Below are positions 22,875 through 35,106 of a DNA stretch of 64,000 nucleotides, in pieces. The DNA is taken from contig NC_043742.1 in assembly GCF_004337985.1 (NCBI RefSeq), positions 558,001-622,000 of the forward strand, written 5' to 3'. The notes beneath the pieces are model-generated. The model saw only the letters and a program-made list of their open reading frames with translations, ran no database searches and was not told the DNA's origin. Positions within the stretch are counted from its first letter, which is position 1. Every line of letters begins with the position of its first letter. A program made the translations under genes and the position numbers. This DNA comes from Pyricularia pennisetigena (taxonomy: Eukaryota > Ascomycota > Sordariomycetes > Magnaporthales > Pyriculariaceae).

Positions 22875-23945
22875 ACCAACTTCCGATCGGCCCTAACGAT
22901 AAGCATAACGTTATTTGCGATAGCGACAAGGTGGCCGTCACCATCCAATATCAAGATTTGCATATCTAGCCTCCTGTTCTTAATCTCCTCTGCCGAAACC
23001 AGAAGTTGCAAGAATTCAGCACTCGTCTCTGTCCGGCTTTTCGTCGGTCGACATTCAGCGTCAATGTTGAATTTCTAATTGAATGATGCAGATGGGAAAA
23101 AAGCGTTATCTGGTGCGTGGCCCGGCTTTGCTCTGTACTGCTCCGGGACATGACCAAATATGTCGGCCACGAACGCAAATGATGAGTTCGTGAAGCGTCC
23201 TCCACTCTTCAGACGGAAGCGCGCATCAAGTATGCTCTTTGAAGGCTGGCCGCGGACAGGCACCTAGCATTCCACGTTGTGCAAATGCCCCAGGCGATAG
23301 CCAGGCTTGTCCGGCGTGGCCGGTGGTTTCAGGCGCCAATTACTATCCGTCCCGGTCCCCAGCAGTCGGTCAAAATTGATGGGAGGGGGCGGAGGTTGCA
23401 GATGCAGGCTGAAGCTCGTCGGTAGAAACCGGCCGACTTGGCTCTGTATGTTGGTGCAAGGGATATAACCGACAAGCTTTGGACGAGATGGCCTTTCCGC
23501 GACCCATGGCGGCTGGATCAGAAGATCATCCTGGTACAAGGCTAGATGGAGATTGCTGAGCCGCTGGCCAAGCTTCACATTGTCGGCAAGGACTATGACC
23601 GAACCCGGCGTGGTCTTGTCAAGAAACGAATATTGGGTACAGAGTGCATCTGACTAATCCCTCACTGTCATGTGTAGACGAGCGGTCTCGAGGATGCAAC
23701 TCGCACCGTATCCGCCGTGAGAAACTGGCATATCCGAGGTCAGAGTCAGAAAGAGGAGGCAGAGAGTTTGGGGGACTGCAATAGCAACGCACCTTTCCCT
23801 ACTGAGAAGGCCTCAAATATGGCAACAGAGTAGGTTTTATGGTCTGGTATAGACGCTCCACACGAGTAGTTTGCGAAAAGGGGAATGGCTGCAAAGATGG
23901 CGCCATTCTTACCCGCCCCCCTTTTCCAATTTGAGGAGCATTGAT
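22875..23945 (-). pseudogene. fungal thioesterase-like (4HBT_3 type) protein with three amber stops
   Basis: One reading frame on the minus strand runs from GGYGASCILETARLH through VIVLADNVKLGQRLSNLHLA, the LVGYIPCTN strand and DSNWRLKPP, then RFRLKSGGRFTNSSFAFVAD, to the C-terminal strand MQILILDGDGHLVAIANN. It is interrupted only by TAG codons: in the MTVRD/SDAL stretch, after HNVEC (23261-23263), and after SASFN (about 23072-23074). An upstream exon (SIPDHKTYSVAIFEAFSVGK) precedes a probable intron. The fold resembles double-hotdog acyl-CoA thioesterase-like proteins common in fungal genomes. Each amber could come from CAG by a single C-to-T change, so the decay looks like light RIP rather than drift. 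Confidence 0.7.
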
Positions 23946-26430
23946 TGAAGAAGCGTCGAAATAGGGTACAAAAGGGGCTACGTTTAGGGCTTGACTTGAA
24001 AGATTATTAACAAGTATAGCAAGTATACGCACGTACGCGAGATCGGGGTTTTGAGAAACGATAACAAATGAGAGCAGCAAAAGATATCATCATGTCAATT
24101 TGTTCTGAACATTGTCTTCAATGGAATCCGTTGTAGGCTGTCCCGTATCCGGCCCGAGGTTTGCCAGATGCGACAAGAACAGGGCATCAAAGCCGATAGA
24201 TTAAGTTTCGATACGGCATATACCTACCATAGTATGAACATACGTCGGATCGATTCACGTGAGTAGATTTCGTCCGACGCTTTGGACGGCTGCAGTGACA
24301 AATATGACATGTATACATGTATGTCATGCGCCATAAAATTTATTAAGGTTTCCACGTGATACAGTGTCGGAAAACGACTTGGTTTCTTTTATACTCTTTC
24401 AAGGTGTCGTCACTTTTTCGTACGTGTTCGCACTGATTGGGCAGTTTTGACATATGGTTTCTCACTAGAATGGCATTGGATTTCAGTTGCCCTGGTTCGA
24501 GTCAGACCCCTTGCTGTATGGGCACCCTAGTTACCTTGGCTAGGTACAGTACTTTGGGTAGGCAGGCGGCTTTATCCGATCTGACTTGGTCGCGCGGGGT
24601 TGTGAAAATTCGATCGTGAAGATTACCCATTTGAGCATTCGTTTCGTTCGCGGCCTGTATCCCATTTGTCAAGATGCTGGTTATGTCATACCCAGGTCAT
24701 GTTAGGACCTTGGACCCTGTCAATAGCCATTTCATCCCTGCTGAGGGGGGTGGGGGCGTGAATACTAATTAATGATCCCGTCAGTCGCAACTTTCAACAT
24801 GTTCACTGTACTGACTGGGCCAGTCCGCCAAACTCTCTCATAACATTCTACCCAAGAAGCAGATCCACCGAAACAAACGTCGCTCCTGACCAGGACTATT
24901 AGAGAAAAAAAAACCACAACACGACAACCTGGTCTATAATCCAACGGGCAAAAAAGGTGAATCGGATAGTGTCAGTAGTTACTGCCTTGTTTAACGAGGC
25001 TTGTCCTGGTTTTGGTGCTCCTTTCGGCATTATCAATTCCTTTTTGCATCACAGCAGTTAACGAGTTGGGTATGAAACAATTTTGCCTTTGTACAACTGT
25101 TGCACCGGGTCATGTGCATTCTTCCGTTGCCGAAAAGCGGCCGATGGCCATTTTCGCATTCGCCGGACGGATAGCGATAGCTTGTGCCAGGACCTTCTCT
25201 GGAGTGACCTGCTAAACGAGAGCTGAATGACTGAGGCAGTATGTTATAATACTTTGGTGGGGGCATCCCTTAACGAAAAGGTGTAAGCCGGCGCTCATGA
25301 AAGCATTATCAACGTATTCCCCTTGTCTTTGGCCATAGGTCCTTTCAAAGATATCACAGTAGGTTAACTGGGTTAGCAACAGCTGAGTTCGGATCATTGT
25401 GCGACGCCGCATAGCAAGCGCAGCCACCAGGTCCACACACAGTACGTCGCATCCAGTCACTCCACCGCCCATGAAGCATATTATTCGATGCTCATCTTCA
25501 ACAGTCCAACCCAAATGGGGCTCCACGCATAGCGATGACCAAAGTAGAATCTTGGAACGAGATAACTGGTTATTCCCGACCTCCAAGGGAAAAACTGGAT
25601 CCGTGGCAACTTCTGCACCGATGGCCCTCCCCTGGAACGTGAATCATTCATTATTTAGACTATAATGGAGGCACAAGCCTGAATCTCGTATTCCGAGATT
25701 CTTAGGCCAATAACAACAAATTAAAGGTTCACGTTAGTCGACCAAAAATACCCATTAACAATCCAACATGAACATTAATGTGTAAGCCTTGACTAATAGT
25801 GGGATATGTAAAACCGTAAAGACAAGGATTAATAATGATACAAATATTCGGTCAATTATATGGTTTTTTCTTTCTTATTTCTTTTTTTTGAATGTGAAAT
25901 AGTTTACATAGGTGTTTGTTTCAAAAAATGACCAGATTGTCGTTGGCAAGTATATCCTCCCAAGTACAATCTCGGTTCATTTGAACGATTTGTAGTTTAT
26001 TTTGGAGCTAATTTGGTTCCTATAATTTCTTCGCACCACACATCTGGCCGCTTAACACAAAAATCGCAATCTTTTGCAGTGCGCCCATTCAATAGGTGGC
26101 TACCCTTACTTACTGACGTGCTCCTATGTCTTTGTAATATTGCCATCTCGAAACGTTTCACTAATGCAAAGTCTTGTAACTCGTAAACTTTAAAACTTTG
26201 CACTGAGGTTTGACGCCATAATCGCCGACTAGTATACGTTTTTGATGCACATTGATAATATTAAACCACCATCCGGCTGGAAAAATGCAAAAGGGTGCGA
26301 ATGGAAATATGTTTTATCTCCCAACTTAATTCTTTTACCTTTTCCATATGAGCCAGTCTGATTTTTTTTTTAAAAAAAAAGAAAAAACCCCCCCCCCCCC
26401 GGATAAACATCATACGTCATTTTTGCTATC
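23946..26430. other. gene-poor spacer before MFS gene, nothing recognised
   Basis: Short frames at 25012-25215 (+) and 25212-25586 (-) show no family motif I can name. Homopolymers (A near 26371-26386, then a C tract at about 26387-26400) lie immediately upstream of the MFS start. Otherwise ordinary intergenic sequence. Confidence 0.4.
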
Positions 26431-27796
26431 ATGGTCATGTCTGATATTCCAAAATCGACCGCCACATCAGGCCCTCCACCCTCTAATCTAGGGGGTGCTA
26501 AGCTTTATATTTTGCTGTGTGGAGTCTACCTCGCTCTGCTTTGCGTAGCCTTGGACCAGACGATACTCGCGCCGGCACTTGCAATGATAACTACCGAGTT
26601 CGGAACCATCAAAGATTTGGGCTGGTACACATCGGCGGAGCTCTTGACAACAGCCGCGGTGCAATGTCTTTACGGCGCGATATACCGAAACTTCGACATC
26701 AGATGGACATTCATCATGTCAGTTATCATTTTCGAAACTGGAAGCCTAATTTCTGCCTTGTCGACTGCCAGTTATGTGTTAATCATTGGTCGCGCTGTCA
26801 GCGGCCTCGGCAATGCTGGACTCGCCACCGGATCTTACGTGGTCATAGCTAAGGTGGTACCACCAAGATTAAAGGCAACATTTCTAGGACTATTTGGCGC
26901 CGCCTGGGGGATCGCGAGCATCTGCGGCCCCATACTCGGTGGTTACTTTGCTGGGAAAATGACCTGGCGTTGGTGCTTTTGGATAAATCTACCCCTGGGA
27001 GCCGTCACGCTTGCTACAATGGTCCTTATCCCCTCCCGTAACTCTGATGACAGCGCAACTGGTGAAAGCCCAAGCTTCGTTTCAAAAGTTTTACAGTTGG
27101 ACCTCGTGGGAGCTGGTATTTTGTTGCCCAGCGTTACCATGCTTATGCTGGCTTTACAGTGGGGCGGTGCCGAATTTTCATGGAACTCCCCAACGATTAT
27201 AGGATTGTAAGTTATGCCCAGTTTGGCAAAGTAGAGAGGAACTTTCAACCGAGTTAATTGCTGCTAATTTTTATTTTTGCAGGTTGGTCGGCTCCGTAGT
27301 TTTGGCCACGGTGTTCTATGCGTCTCAAGTCCGTCTTCAAGACAAAGCTCTGGTTCCGCCGATTCTTTTCAAGGAACGTGATCCACTTTGTAGCATGATT
27401 TTCAATTTTCTCTTCGGAGCTTCATATTACGCGATGCTCCCGTATATATGTGAGTTGTTACCTTTTGATTTGCAAAAAGAGCAAGGCTTCCTGGCTGTGC
27501 AATACTGACAATACTGGGGCGCAGCCATTTATCATCTGGCAATTCAAGGCGTTACCACTGACGAAGTCGGACTGAGGCTTTTACCAATATCTCTTGCGGC
27601 GGTGCTGAGTTCCGTTCTTAGCGGAATTGTCATCAGCCGCCTCAACAGATTCAACGCCCTGCTGCTCATAGAACTTGTATTCGTTGCTGTCGCCGCTGGT
27701 TTGATGTCGACACTGTCAGTCGGAACACAGCCGGTATGTATTATATAGATGCCTCGTATGACAGCCGCTGTAGATGATTAAATGCTAACTATTTGC

Positions 27797-27828
<32 letters not shown>

Positions 27829-28337
27829 GGGTACCCTCTGAAATAATTTGGGGTCTCGGTGTTGGTGCCGGCTTCCAAATCACGCAGCTGGTTCTGCAGC
27901 ATAGCGTGCCATACTATCTAATACCCCAGGCAACTTCGAGTGGACAGTTCTTTTCTGTCCTGGGCGGAGCCGTATCCGTGGCATCGGCCAAAGCAGCGTT
28001 CAAGAATGGCATCGTTACTCAAATGGCCAATACCGTCTCCCAGGTGCCCGCAGCGTTAGTCCTCAACACCGACGCCTCGCAACTCCACAAAACACTCGAC
28101 GGTCTAGGGCAACCAGCAGAAGTCATGGAGAATATACTGAATGCCTACAAATCTGGCTTGAGATATGTTTTTATTATTGGGACATCCGCTGCTATTGCGA
28201 CTGTCCTGGCCGCACTCGGATTTCGATGGAAGCCGCTTGGCGAATTAGAAAGAGTTGACACTGAATGTGAAACCCCTGTCACGGTTTCGCGTCAGACCTC
28301 AACTGCGGTTGTGGACAAAAAAACTGCAGACGGATGA
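26431..28337 (+). CDS. MFS drug:H+ antiporter (DHA2-like), possible frameshift
   Basis: Exons 26431..27206, 27283..27449 and 27525..27733 join in frame. They encode the N-terminal membrane segments with motif LDQTILAPALAMI, GRAVSGLGNAG, motif C (GAAWGIASICGPILGG) and WRWCFWINLPLG. The last segment, 27824..28337, reads WGLGVGAGFQITQLV ... SGLRYVFIIG and stops at 28337, clearly the C-terminus of the same 14-TM transporter. The donor GTATGT at 27734 leaves phase 0, whereas the reading frame after the only acceptor (AAG at 27821-27823, behind a 26-base A tract) needs phase 2. So either a one-base change has frameshifted the gene or the splice is atypical. A normal read-through would stop at 27839. 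It would export the cluster metabolite if functional. Confidence 0.7.
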
Positions 28338-29648
28338 GATACCTGTATCACTGGGGACAACATGATGTGACTCATTCCAAGTCTCTAGTTTTTTCCGTCC
28401 AAATAGAGTTTATATCTCCTTACACCCAGCACCTTTGCGCTGGGTGCCCAACAGGAGTCGTAAGGCTTAAAGCTGCAATTAGATTCTATTCGTCGGAAAG
28501 AAAGCCATGTTATGGAATTTCATAAACAATCAGGTTTCTCCCAGTGGAAAGAATTACGGTCAGTTCGTCCTTTGGGCTACCTATACAGATCAAAAGAGTA
28601 TGTATAATTGATAAACATGCGAAAAGGGGCTTGCTTACGCGATTTTAGTAGCGTCCAGGAAAGAAAACCTCAGGTTGCTTTGTTGCTTTCGTGAAATTTG
28701 GTGGATTGATTACTGCTACTGAGATCCAGACTTTCAACCCAGCGAACACCCTTGACGAGCATGACTTATTTTTCTCTTCTTTTCTTTTTCTCATTTTTTT
28801 TTTTTTTTCTTCTGTGTCGTTGACGAAATGCATATGTCATAATTCGTCACCTGAATCTGCATCTACGTGATCGACCAGATTTGGTCTTGGTGGCAAAAGA
28901 GTGTTAAATTGTAAACCCTGTAAACCTTCAACGTGATTAGAGTTAGTACCTCGGATTTAAACTGGGATTTCCGTTCGCAAAAGGGAGGTTACGAATGACA
29001 GATGTGCGGAGTATTCCAATGCCTGGATCTTTTCTTTGTTCGGCTTTCCCATTTTGGTAGTAGCGAATGATGTTCATTTTTAAATTTCGGTCCGTGCACC
29101 GTTCGGTTATACTGCGCTTTGCCTGCTCCAGGCAAATAAAGTTTGTTGGTCTGGCAATTTTAGCTTGAAACCTTCATTAGCTGCAACCACTATGCATACC
29201 AGTACGCTTCCTACAAAATTAGCTGCAAAGCTCTACGGTGAACGCTTGGCGGAAAGGCGCTCTCATGGGCGCACTTCATTGTTATGTACCATTTCCAGGT
29301 TCCAAACCATTTCGTGATGAAAACCGGTCCAAAGTTGTTGGAGCTTTGCCCTGGAAACCATTGTGCCTGGCGAGACTTTGACTCAGGTACTCGTCGTCTA
29401 GGTGTGTCAGTCAAAATGTGCTGATAGTTCATGCCCCAACAGACGTAGGTTTTGATTTTCCTCTGTAGAATTTACCCTTCACCACACGTCAATCCTGGTC
29501 GAGAATCCACAGAAACATAATTCTACTTTGTTTTGCTTGGTTCGCAGCGCCAGCTTTTGTTCAACAGCTCAAGAAGGTGATATGAACCTAGCCGCCGATA
29601 CATGCCGCAATATCGCTATCCAAATCAACTTCATCCTTCGCCAACAAC
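28338..29648. other. spacer, nothing recognised
   Basis: No frame with family motifs on either strand. A T-rich tract lies at 28794-28809. Confidence 0.4.
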
Positions 29649-30760
29649 ATGCAAGGCTATACAGGCCAGGCCCTGAGCATCATCGCTGGAGAGGTCGATG
29701 AGCCGCCAGAAGAACTACAAAACAACCCGGAACTCGAATTTGCCGACCTGGGTATCGACAAGCTGCTTTGAAGATCGACCATCACTCAAATACATAAGAC
29801 TACGGGCCTGGAGCTGCCAGCCGACTTGTTTGAAACATGCTCAACAGCAGGCGCGTTGATCAGCTTTTTTAAAAAGAACGAGAAGCTCACCTGACTTCGC
29901 CCAAGGGACGTCCTGAAAATGAGGCCAAGCCAAATGGTGCCAAGCCAAATAATGCCCTTCCCAATCAGCCTCTCTCGATCCGGATCCACGGCCGTCCTGG
30001 AGCTTCGACAAAAAGCATGTTTTCTGCTGGCCGACGGCTCTGGGTCCGCCATGTCATACGCCCGCATCCCTCCACTGGGACCCGGAGTGTGCCTATACGG
30101 GCTCAACAGCCATTTCCTATTCGAGCCTAACAAGTTTCCTCCGATAGAAGAAATCTCACCCATCTCCCATCTGGGCGTCGGAGATCCGTCGCCTCTAACC
30201 CAAAGGGCCGTACATCCTCGGCGGATAGTCGGCCGGGGGATACTATTGCTTCGAGGTTGCCAAGTATATGATGCGGAACGACAAAGAAGCCAACGGCCGA
30301 CCGGTTATGATTGAAAAAATGATACTGATAGACAGTCCGTGTCGTGTCCTTTTTGAAGCTCTCCCCATGGTTGTCGTCACGACTCTTGTCGACCAGGGCT
30401 TGATGGGAAATATGAAAGATCGAGACGCCCCCAAGTGGATGATGCTAGACCACTTCAATACGACCATCGCGCGTATTGAGGAATACGTCTCCTCGCCAGT
30501 CGTTCTTGAATCCCGATCCCAGGTTTTGCCTTGGATCTTCATAATATGGGCCACAGACAGTATCTACTCACCTGGAGAAGCCTCTGCCATGGCACTAGAC
30601 ACCAGCGTCAAAGGTGACAAATTTCATGCTGGAGGATAGATCTGATTTTGGGCCAAATGGCTGGAATCAATTGTTCCCAAAAGGCACCAATTTTGTCGTC
30701 GCTACTACTCCTGGAATGCACTTTGCATTGATGACCCTACCATTCGTGAATATACTTGTC
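29649..30760 (+). pseudogene. ACP-TE remnant of a non-reducing polyketide synthase
   Basis: An ACP-like segment starts MQGYTGQALSIIAGEVDE and reads FADLGIDKLL, where active carriers have D-S-L. The phosphopantetheine serine is replaced by Lys, and TGA follows at 29769-29771. The thioesterase/cyclase domain follows (CFLLADGSGSAMSYARIPPLG, GLNSHF). Its nucleophile elbow reads G-G-stop-S-A-G-G, the TAG at 30226-30228 standing where Trp is usual. Downstream segments KMILIDSPCR, MMLDHFNTTIARIEEY and TNFVVATTPGMHFALM keep the order of a TE domain, with a frame change near 30640. Nothing of the SAT, KS, AT or PT domains is present upstream, so only the 3' end survived. Confidence 0.8.
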
Positions 30761-30989
30761 CCTCGAGCTGTTTCGGCAGCAAAGTTTCTACTGTTAGCTT
30801 TTTTTCAGAGTGTTTCTATCGCGTCCCGACTCAAAAAAAAAAAAAAAAATGAGACAAACCATCTTTTCAACATCCTGCTCTTCTATTCTTCTGGAGGCAA
30901 CAAAATACGAGGACTGTTAGATCCAGGCTGATAGAAATTGGAATTGATGCGGGTGGGCTCTCGGTAACTGCGCTGTCTAACTTCAAATT

Positions 30990-31085
30990 ATTAGCAAACG
31001 CTAGGGAGTTCGACCCCACGGATGGTCACTCACAAAAAGTAAGTCACGGGAAACTGACCACTCGGCTACGTGACTCAAGATTAAT
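30990..31085 (-). repeat. tRNA-related sequence (SINE or tRNA pseudogene)
   Basis: The minus strand reads GTCACGTAGCCGAGTGGTC, resembling a pol III A box (TAGCCGAGTGG). About 40 bases later comes GGGGTCGAACTCCC, resembling a B box. The arms do not form a complete cloverleaf with paired acceptor ends, so a functional tRNA is unlikely. No poly-A tail is seen. Confidence 0.4.
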
Positions 31086-32240
31086 GTAAACGATACAGAA
31101 TAACAAGCCGACATAGCCTATGGTGATCTTTAAATCAGGATCACATACCAAACTCTAAATTAATCGGTCCCATTTTGATGCGGACGGGGTGGCCGTGACC
31201 CAAAAAAAAAGGTAGCTAATATCATACTTTCAAGTTTCAAAGACGATATGGGTCTAGTAGTGCGACGCGTGCTGTTAACTGCAATTCAGTAACAACACGT
31301 TGGAAGTGTTATTAATAAAACTTACACGTATTTCAAGAGTATCCAGGCAAGAGGTATACCCTGACTGATACCGTGATCTCATATGGGATGACTCGGTGGA
31401 GGAAGCTTCCATGGACTGGTGACTGGCCTCGCCAATTTGCGCAAAACTATGGATCTGTTCGTCCGCTGCAAAGCGCCTTTCACGAGTTAGGATGGTGCTA
31501 CAAACCCTGTCTTGTTTTCGAACGACCCCTGAAGGAAGAATAAATGGCTTACCCGCACTAAAGCTTGATTGAGTTTAAATCCCATCCAAGGATAGCTCAC
31601 CGAACCCAGATCTCGATTCAGGACGCAAAGGAGACAATGGGTCCCATAACTAGATAGATACACCCCAGGCGTTTGGCCACAAGGAAAACTAGCTCGAGTC
31701 ATCTGCCTGCGTTGCAAGCCGAGCTTAAGCTCGACAAATTAGGAAAGCTATTCATCGGGCATATTCACGCCTCACACTGGTAGCTATCCATTTTGGGCCA
31801 GGCAGATTCCAAGCGCGAGTCAGCCATGCGTTTGTGATTTTTAGGATCAATAATCTTCTCTGTGCGTTTAATCCAAATCATGCATGTATAACCGAACTGC
31901 TGCAGGACAGGACCAGGAACACATGGCTAAAAGGACGCCGGTGTTTAGCGGAACAGTGTCTTAATGGACTGGTAAAAACGTTTTTTCTTAATCTAGTCTC
32001 GTTAAATTCCAGCATATTTTCTCCCCGTGAGGTTAGATATATGTGCCCGAGGAAAAGTAACTCTTCCCAACTAATAAATGCGTAGGGACTGGCAAGCATT
32101 GGTTAGTATTTGAATTCGTGTAAATGACAACCTGCTCATTGCTTCCCAAAGCAGATATCTGAGGTACCTTGCTTTTTTCCTCGACGTATTCGCAGATAGT
32201 AAATCTAAAAGCTCGTTCACTCCAAACAACGTTAACTCTA

Positions 32241-32439
32241 AGGCGTCCCAAAACCGGCGGATGGGGGCCCACGGGCGGCCACGGGCCGAGCCCGCGAGCC
32301 GGTGGCTTATTTGCGCACTGTGACGAATGCAGCTTCCAAGTATTTGAGAGCTGTAATTATCAGCCCCACAGTGTAAATAAGCTCCGGGCCGATGGGTTTC
32401 AGCCCGTGGGCCCCAAATCGCCGATTTTAGAATGCCTCA
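32241..32439. mobile_element. 199-bp GC-rich MITE with 10-bp flanking duplication (copy 3)
   Basis: Flanked by GTTAACTCTA at 32231-32240 and again at 32440-32449. The ends are imperfect inverted repeats: AGGCGTCCCAAAACCGGCG on the left; on the right, read inward, TGAGGCATTCTAAAATCGGCG. Both lead into GCCCACGGGC. It encodes nothing. Confidence 0.7.
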
Positions 32440-33124
32440 GTTAACTCTACGTACTTCTGCGAGCTTAAGTCAACGCTAATGTTCGTATCTGGTACTAGTT
32501 TAATTTGGGTTTGACTTTGGATAGATTAGAATCCTAAATTCTCGACAGTTGGACACAAATCTAAAAAGAACGCTATGCTCGTAGTGCTTAGGCCCGCTCC
32601 GCTGAATAAAAAGTCCGGAGCCTTTGACAGTGATTGACACAGTAGCTGACAAATTCCGAACGATGTGCTTCCTTTTACTCCCGAATCAGTAAAATAGTGG
32701 CAGATGTATAATTGTTTTGCATTGTAACTGAGTTCCGGAAATTAATGCTGCTACCCGTCCTAGTTAACAGCCCGAGTCGCTAGCCCCTACCACTTAATCC
32801 GTAATTTTCAAACAAAAGTCTCAGCCGACGTGGTTTTAATGGTAGTTGTGGTGATGGTAGTTCGCAATGTACGATACAGCTGCGTGGGTTTTGCTGAATA
32901 GTTACTTGATTGCTCTATAGTCTGGCCTCATTTTTGACTGCATCAGTCTTACTAAAACTCGGGTTAAAATCGATTTTTACTTCGTATGCTCAGAGTGAAT
33001 AGGAAACACAAGGGAAAAAAAGGAAAGAAAAGAGGTGAGTAACGATATGTGCATTGGCGATAATAAATCGAATATATATACAGCGAACGGAACCAATTTC
33101 AATTATATCTCACATAAGTCAAAA

Positions 33125-33231
33125 CCCCTAGTGCCCGAACACTCAGGTCATCGAACACCCCCGGTCACCGAACGCGCCTTAGTCACCGAACACCCCTAGT
33201 CACCGAACACCCCTGGTCACCGAACACCCCA
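33125..33231. repeat. 17-bp minisatellite, about six units
   Basis: Units resemble CCTGGTCACCGAACACC. The last three are nearly identical; the outer ones drift (GTGCCCGAACACT, GGTCATCGAACACCC). It sits at the border of the second RIP island, directly left of a TAGTCTCA element. Confidence 0.8.
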
Positions 33232-33242
33232 CAAAAATGTAG

Positions 33243-33286
33243 TTCAATGCTCAGACTAGACCACCCTTGCGGCGTGGACCGAACGT
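33243..33286. mobile_element. left end of an older TAGTCTCA element used as insertion target
   Basis: TTCAATGCTCAGACTAGACC ... ACCGAACGT is an L-type terminus. It continues at 35107-35190 after the nested copy. ACCGAACGT is the duplicated target. Confidence 0.65.
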
Positions 33287-35106
33287 TAGTCTCAGTGCTC
33301 AGACTAGACCCCCCCTGCTTCGCAATGGGGACCGAGCGCTCCATATACCTTTTAGCCACATGATTTTTCGACCAATTGCATTGGCCGAAAAGATCGCGCT
33401 CGTTCTAGTCTGAGGACAATTTGTCGCATTTCGCCGTTTATAGCGGGTATATATATTGTGTTAAAAACAGGCTTTATAAACGCCCTGCGACCGCACGTTA
33501 AAAGCAATTAATTGCATTTTTCATGCGCGCAGCCAATTGAATAGCGGTATAATTAACCCGTTGTATTTAAATTATAATAGCAAAAAAAAGAGTATAATTA
33601 TAGTATGCAATTGAATATTCGAATATAATATTAAATAAAAACTATAAAAATATAAAATAATTTGCGTTGGATTAATTGGAGCTTAATGATGGTGCCATTA
33701 AAAGCCGCGTCTTTGTGACTAATTTATTTGAAAAGATATTTAAATATTCCGTAAAATCTGTACTTTAATATTATATCTGATTATGATTTTGATTAATAAC
33801 ACAAAATATTGGTTTAAAATTTAAGTTATAATATTTATAATTTAACGGACGTCAAACTTTGAACTGCATGCAATTATCGCTCGAAACAAAGCTTTTATTA
33901 ATATTCTTGCATTATTTATTAATTGATTGGAAAATTGAATAATTTACGCAACTATTGGTAAAATTGAGAGGAATTTTATTATATCCACTTTGTAAAATGG
34001 TAAAATATAAACGTTATTTAACTTTATTTTTGTGAACTTTTTTCAATTAAAGAAAGCAAAAAATAGAAAAATAGCACAAGTTTAACATTTTTTCCTGTAA
34101 AAAAATAATATAAGCAGGTATTATGAATTTGATTCTACGTTGACGTTTGTTCATATATTCAATTTAATCCCTGAAGTTGTGGCTTTGTTATTGTGAAAAC
34201 TGGTAAAAATATGAAAGCGTTTCCGTTGTAAAATATATATAAAATTATATACAGTTTACCTATCCGCTTAATTAACGATTTATATAGTTCGGTATATATA
34301 CCGGGTTATACTAATATATTAGATATATATATGCCACCCCCACGTGCAAAAGGCATAAAACTTGGCTGCAAAACAAAGATAATATAAAATCATTAAATAA
34401 AGCAAAAAACAGGTAGATAATATACATTTAGCATTTTTTCATATAAAAGATTTTTTAAAACCAATATTATGAATTGGAATTAACGTGAACGTTTCCTTAT
34501 ATACGTATTTCAATCCCTGTAATTTGGTTTTACTATCTTCAAAATTGGTAAAAATACAAACGAGTTTCGATTGTAAATTATACGTAAAAATGTATACACT
34601 TTGCCTATCCGCTTATTTAACTGTTTATATAATCCGGTATATATACCAAAATTGAACAAAACGGTAAATTTATATATACGATCCTTCACGTGCGAAAATT
34701 ATAAAATTGGGTTAAAAACTAAAATTAATATGAAAAAAAAATCGAAAATCGAAAAAGAAATCGAAAAAACAGTACCGCTATAAACGGATTAAGGGCAGGT
34801 GGTATTTAATTCGGTCGTTATAGCAAATAAAAAAATAAATCAAATCGCTGCTAATAGCGGTATTAAACGCTATTTTTAACGATATTTTCTTTTTTTAATA
34901 TTATGCGTGGTTATGGAATAATAAAGGAATGTCGGTCGCAAAAATGCCAAAAATACCGCCATAAACGGCGAAAATCGACAAATTGCCCTCCAACCAGAAC
35001 CAAAGCGTTCTTTGGATGGACCCACAGGTATATTGCAAAGCCGCAATTGAGCCACGAAGTGGATCAATTGTGGAGCTCTGGGCTTCAGGGATGAGCCCTG
35101 AGACTA
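33287..35106. mobile_element. complete 1.82 kb TAGTCTCA element with 9-bp target duplication
   Basis: Starts TAGTCTCAGTGCTCAGACTA and ends ...GCCCTGAGACTA. ACCGAACGT is present on both sides (33278-33286 and 35107-35115). The L-type end carries GACCGAGCGCTCCAT and the R-type end carries GAGCTCTGGGCTTCAGG. About 150 bases inside each end both read GAGG-CAATTTGTCG-ATTTTCGCCG-like sequence. The middle is extremely AT-rich with no gene, consistent with a RIP-degraded or non-autonomous element. Nine-base target duplications point to Mutator-like elements. Confidence 0.8.

Larger units (their letters stand above)
30761..33120. other. spacer with tRNA-like sequence and a MITE
   Basis: No coding sequence is supported. 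It contains an A tract at 30832-30849, the tRNA-like stretch at about 30990-31085, and the small MITE at 32241-32439. Confidence 0.45.

Noticed and set aside
24490..24530. GGTTCGAGTCAGACC resembling a tRNA T arm
   Set aside because: The rest of a tRNA cannot be folded around it.
25012..25586. Two ORFs of 67 and 124 residues
   Set aside because: No recognisable motif, overlapping antisense, ordinary length for chance ORFs.
33125..33231. CRISPR-like array
   Set aside because: Units are contiguous 17-mers without spacers, in a eukaryotic genome; it is a minisatellite.
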